Shown here: positions 60,785 through 64,000 of the stretch, piece after piece
Position numbering within the stretch: position 1 is the stretch's first letter
Layout: each line of letters opens with the position of its first letter
Source: Homarus americanus
Lineage: Eukaryota; Arthropoda; Malacostraca; Decapoda; Nephropidae
Length of the DNA: 64,000 nucleotides
Direction: 5' to 3'
Assembly (NCBI RefSeq): GCF_018991925.1
Contig: NW_024729477.1
Location: 275,001 to 339,000, forward strand
Translations under genes and position numbers: made by a program
The notes under the pieces: generated by a model
Seen by the model: only the letters and a program-made list of their open reading frames with translations
Database searches by the model: none
What the model was told of the DNA's origin: nothing

Positions 60785-60907
60785 TGCTACTACTATTACT
60801 ACTACTACTATTATTATTATTATTACTACTGGAAATTTAACCAAGCATCGCCGACATAGCCACCAGATGCTTATTTCCGGTAGAGTCCTTTAGTATATCA
60901 ATAACAT
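60785..60907 (-). repeat. Body and (AGT/AAT)n tail following the 5S-derived head
   Basis: On the - strand the 5S-like head is followed by about 75 bp of unique sequence (ctggtggctatgtcggcgat within it) and then by a trinucleotide tail at 60831-60788. This head, body and simple-repeat tail is the layout of a SINE. The tail is the same class of trinucleotide as at the ends of the endonuclease-LINE. Confidence 0.45.
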
Positions 60908-61020
60908 ATGGTGTACCCAGACGGTCACCCATCCAAGTACGAACCAGACACAGCGTTGGTGAACTTCGGTGATGAGACGAGAATCGGTAATTTCAACTCT
61001 TGTATCCAGCTGATATAGGA
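60908..61020 (-). pseudogene. 5S rRNA-derived sequence
   Basis: Read on the - strand, 60990-60908 follows arthropod 5S rRNA closely from the middle to near the 3' end: cgattctcgtctcatcaccg, then aagttcaccaacg at the box A position, then an intact box C, gtacttggatgggtgacc, then tctgggtacacca. Upstream, atatcagctggataca (complement near 61000-61016) matches the 5S 5' region, with about 13 extra bases in between. The insertion and changed 5' end argue against a functional 5S gene. About 75 bp downstream, an (AGT/AAT)n tail occurs. Confidence 0.7.
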
Positions 61021-61024
61021 CGCG

Positions 61025-61785
61025 GATTACTGTAATAACGAATACAGTAATTAATTTGTATTGAAATGATAAGATAAAAAAAAAAACACGTAGAATAGAT
61101 TTAAAGATTTGTTGAGAAGGAGAAATTTTCCGTGGTCTAACAAGGTAACTAATGAAGCAGGTTAAGTAAAAGACAAGGACCCAGAGACAGACCTAGAAGA
61201 AGATTATATTTGTTACCGGATTCAATTATTTGAATTTAAATAATCCGTTGGGACACGTCGTCGGGTTAGAGAGAAGACTGGAGAACTAGCAAGAGGGCGG
61301 GAAACTGTCGGTAATTGATTTGTCATGGTTTAGGGAGAAGAAACAGACTATAATTTGGTTCTATTAGTATTATATTATAATGAACGTATATTAACCTGAC
61401 AATAAACTAACTGACGAGCGAGCCATGATGGACGGTGAGGTTGACCCGCCCCCAAACACACGTCCGGTTATTATGAGTACACGTCGCACCAGACACAAGG
61501 ACTGATGATCGGTCGTTGACGATGAGTATGAGGGAACTTAAAAGTCGATTATGCGAGCCATCAGTCACAGAGATTCGAAGCAAAAGAGCGACAAAAGTGA
61601 AAAGGGTAAGGTACTATAGCGTGACGCACAGGACAAGAGGGATGCAGCGTGTTATTAAACTAATGGGAAATGTGTTAGGAGTTGAACTGGAAGGTAAAGG
61701 AAAGGATGGGAGGATAGAGTAAGGTATGGGAGACCGCAAGGAAGGTGCTGGGAGGGGTGAGGAAGGTACAGGACAGGAGGTAGGT
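61025..61785. other. No gene recognised; upstream region of the coding exon
   Basis: Unique sequence, AT-rich to about 61400 and then GC-richer toward the exon. No TATA box in a convincing position was seen. Confidence 0.45.
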
Positions 61786-61852
61786 TGGGCGGGGCGGGGC
61801 GGGGCGGGGCGGGGAGGGTGCCTGGTCAGGGCCGGGGTCTCACCAGTCAGTC
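61786..61852 (+). promoter_or_regulatory. Tandem GC boxes and a possible initiator
   Basis: Five tandem ggggc units (61788-61814) form overlapping Sp1-type GC boxes. They are followed at 61847-61852 by tcagtc, which fits the arthropod initiator TCAGTY with the start at 61849. If used, the 5' UTR would be about 217 bases. The GC tract could equally be a simple repeat. No DPE was seen at the expected distance. Confidence 0.3.
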
Positions 61853-61997
61853 TGTGCGCCCCAGCCAGGCCGCACCGCACACTGCCGCACACACCCGCCG
61901 GCGCCACGCGCACCAGGCACTGCTCACCCAACACCACGAACTGTACGGCCACCGACACCTTCACCTGTATCTTCTTCGGTGTTCCTGTAACCCACAG

Positions 61998-62564
61998 TGT
62001 GTAGTGTTTACCGTTGGTGGTTAAAACTGATCTTCCGAGCCAGTGGTGCTCGAGTGCCCGGGACCATGAGGTTGCCACTTCTGCTACTGGTGTTGACCTT
62101 GGCACTGCTTGTGGTGAGCGAGCCACAGCGGAGAGGAGGTCGCCTAGGGTCATCGTCATCACGAAGGCGTGTCACACGGCCTCCTGGGGGATCAGAGCGT
62201 GTTATGGCTGTGCAGGCGGCACGAGTCAGGGCAGAGAACGACCCTGACTACATCAAGTGTAACCAGAATAGTGTCCGGGAAGATGCATCGCTAGCGAGGC
62301 ACATCGTGACGGCCCGCGTGGAGCACGTGGGCGGCTCAGCCTCGCACCTGGAGATCAAGCGAGTGCTGAAGGGCGCCGCCCTACCTGGTCATGTCGTCAT
62401 CTCTACCTGCAGCAACACCTGCTGTGCTCTCAGCCGCCGGGACACGAGGATCTTCCTACTGGGGCAGCCTACGGTGGTGGAGGGTGAGGAGGTGTACCCG
62501 CAGGTGGCTCCACCCGTGACCATCACTCTCAAAACGCTGGGCCTCATCTGGGCTGCTGCTACAG
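61998..62564 (+). CDS. First coding exon of a secreted protein with an agrin NtA-like domain (partial)
   Basis: Coding starts at ATG 62066, with a favourable A at -3 and an in-frame TAA upstream at 61988-61990. It runs 166 codons plus one base to a consensus donor, ACAG/GTACGT, at 62564/62565 (phase 1 intron). Residues 1-18 are a signal peptide (RLPLLLLVLTLALLVV). A basic, Ser-rich linker extends to about 45. Residues 60-165 resemble the laminin-binding NtA domain of agrin, with an OB-like pattern: ARHIVTARVEHV, then LEIKRVLKG, a Cys-rich loop with Cys105, 109 and 110, the hallmark RDTRIFLLG and a final VTITLKTLGLIW. NtA binds laminin coiled coils and anchors agrin in basal lamina, so an extracellular-matrix role is likely. 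Other NTR/TIMP-like proteins remain possible. The exon's 5' limit at 61998 is an acceptor-like site (pyrimidine tract, then CCCACAG); a promoter upstream is the alternative. Later exons lie beyond the window. Confidence 0.6.
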
Positions 62565-63189
62565 GTACGTAACCCTCGTGCACCTGGTCAAAGGGGCCGA
62601 CTCCCCCGCCACCACAGCCAGGCACTGTTGCCCTGACCCAGCTCTGTCTTGGCCATATCCGGTACTTAGGTGTAGTGTTACCTGCAGGTCTGTTAGTTCG
62701 AGCTCTTAGTACATATTATTTATGGCAGTACTGTACAACTGTGGGGGGGGTAGGAATCATGAATCTGAATATTTAGTAGTGGGTGGGGTGTGTAGTCGTC
62801 CAATTAGGGTTCGTGTTTTTGTGTTTCTTTTGACACATATTTAATTTATTAACCACGTCCCTCCAGCGCTCATTACTTTTTTTCTACCACAAACCCACCA
62901 CCTCAACCCCCATCCCTCTCCACACCCCTTAACCCCCATCCCTCACCCCACAACCTCAACCCCATTCTCTCCACACCCCCCCAACCCCATCCTCACCCCA
63001 CACCCCTAACCCCCATCCCTCCACACCCTCAACCCCCATCCCTCACCCCCTGTTCTCGTCTACTTCAGCGCCCGTCAACGATGGGTGGCGCCCCATAGAA
63101 ATCTTATTACAACATTCACGAACCGAACTGCAAACAGACGAACCCAAGTGAAATATTAAAAATGGACGTTGCCGTAGAGTGAAGCAGGT

Positions 63190-63190
<1 letters not shown>
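62565..63190 (+). other. Start of the intron after the coding exon
   Basis: It begins with GTACGT. It contains a C-rich minisatellite (62890-63055) with units like cccctaacccccatccctcc, about eight copies. No further exon was found before the end of the window. Confidence 0.6.
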
Positions 63191-63465
<275 letters not shown>

Positions 63466-63882
63466 CCAGTGGAGGGCTTAGGTCTATATCCCTGACCTTT
63501 TATTAAATATTCATAACTGTGACAGAGAGAGAGAGGGGGGGCAGGATGAGGGAGATTGAGGCAGCAGGTGAGGTCTTGTGTGGATAGAGAGAAGAAAGCT
63601 TATTACATGTCATGCTATGCTATGCTGTGCTGTACCCCTTCCATGCTTACCCCTAAGATACCATCTGGTAAAATCTCCTGAAGGTGCAGTAGTGATTATC
63701 CTCGGGTAAATATGGCACATAGGGGCATGACTACAGGAGGGTGAGCCAGGGAGCGTGTTGCCTGAGGTTCCTCGTGTGAGAATGCCCAGCAAGGCTACCC
63801 TATGCCCCGGGAACCACTCAACACGGGTTACAATGAGGTCTTATAACTCGTAACCTCTGCTAATTGATACTAATGTAGTGCT
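63466..63882. other. No gene recognised (putative intron)
   Basis: Short (GA)n at 63524-63537 and a tandem atgct run at 63608-63635. Otherwise unique. Confidence 0.5.
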
Positions 63883-64000
63883 TTCCTCCTGCACCGTCTC
63901 ACACACCTTCCTCCCGCACCGTCTCACACACCTTCCTCCCGCACGGTCTCACACACCTTCCTCCCGCACCGTCTCACACACCTTCCTCCCGCACGGTCTC
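63883..64000 (+). repeat. 25-bp minisatellite running off the window
   Basis: Nearly five copies of a 25-bp unit (ttcctcccgcaccgtctcac acacc). Some copies have cacgg in place of caccg. The array continues past the window end. Confidence 0.9.

Noticed and set aside
60908..61020. Functional 5S rRNA gene
   Set aside because: About 13 extra bases, several changes in the box A region and no good 5' end. The pattern fits a pseudogene or a SINE head.
61726..62004. + strand 92-codon frame upstream of the coding exon
   Set aside because: It covers the GC-box tract and the likely 5' UTR or acceptor; Gly/Arg-rich from the ggggc repeat.
61614..62162. 182-codon - strand frame opposite the agrin-like exon
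   Set aside because: It is Pro/Ser-rich through GC content and opposite a better-supported exon with signal peptide, in-frame upstream stop and splice donor.

Overview
This window is eukaryotic genomic DNA and almost all of it is non-coding. The evidence points to an arthropod, most likely a decapod crustacean. About fourteen short islands of the arthropod telomere-type pentamer (TTAGG/CCTAA) are scattered along it. It carries CR1-type LINEs whose 3' tail is an 8-mer pair (TTCTTATG) of a kind I associate with decapod genomes. It also has tRNA-derived SINEs of decapod type and an exceptional load of long (GT)n, (ATT)n, (TC)n, (CATA)n and minisatellite arrays. The species cannot be fixed from this sequence alone. 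There are no operons, prokaryotic genes or CRISPR arrays.

Layout. 1-7.8 kb is a nest of non-LTR retrotransposons. Head-to-tail, 5'-truncated pieces of one LINE family with a restriction-like-endonuclease-like C-terminus lie on the + strand. A Jockey-like LINE fragment (1.17-2.13 kb, -) and a nearly full-length but dead CR1 element (3.68-7.62 kb, -) are inserted into them. 7.8-30.8 kb is mostly unique AT-rich DNA with microsatellites, a 22-23 bp minisatellite (11.56-11.93 kb), two tRNA-derived SINEs, one possible DNA-transposon remnant and a perfect juxtaposed acceptor/donor (13.67 kb). 30.84-31.94 kb is a second array of the endonuclease-LINE, with three stacked 3' ends. 34-44 kb holds G-rich tracts, a cluster of telomere-like arrays in opposite orientations (35.28-35.95 kb), a chimeric CR1 fragment (36.1-36.94 kb) and a 48-bp minisatellite with an open frame (42.85-43.37 kb). 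47.64-48.61 kb is a third copy of the endonuclease-LINE on the - strand. 50.55-51.46 kb is a 5'-truncated CR1. 52.29 kb has a second acceptor/donor juxtaposition. 59.15-59.79 kb is a long polypurine stretch. 60.79-61.02 kb contains a 5S rRNA-derived sequence.

The only convincing host coding exon is at 62.0-62.56 kb (+). It encodes a signal peptide followed by a domain resembling the laminin-binding N-terminal (NtA) domain of agrin, and ends at a consensus splice donor. The remaining 1.4 kb would be its intron. The two recursive-splice-like sites upstream on the same strand, and an acceptor-like sequence just before this exon, allow the idea that much of the window is a very long 5' intron of this gene. 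A promoter immediately upstream (GC boxes at 61.79 kb) is the alternative.

The most interesting pattern is the endonuclease-LINE family. Its copies repeatedly begin and end in trinucleotide microsatellites (ATT/TAG/TTC), and one copy starts where another ends, which suggests target preference for trinucleotide repeats. Its 3' region carries a (GT)n tract at the same place, between two conserved blocks, in every copy that extends that far.
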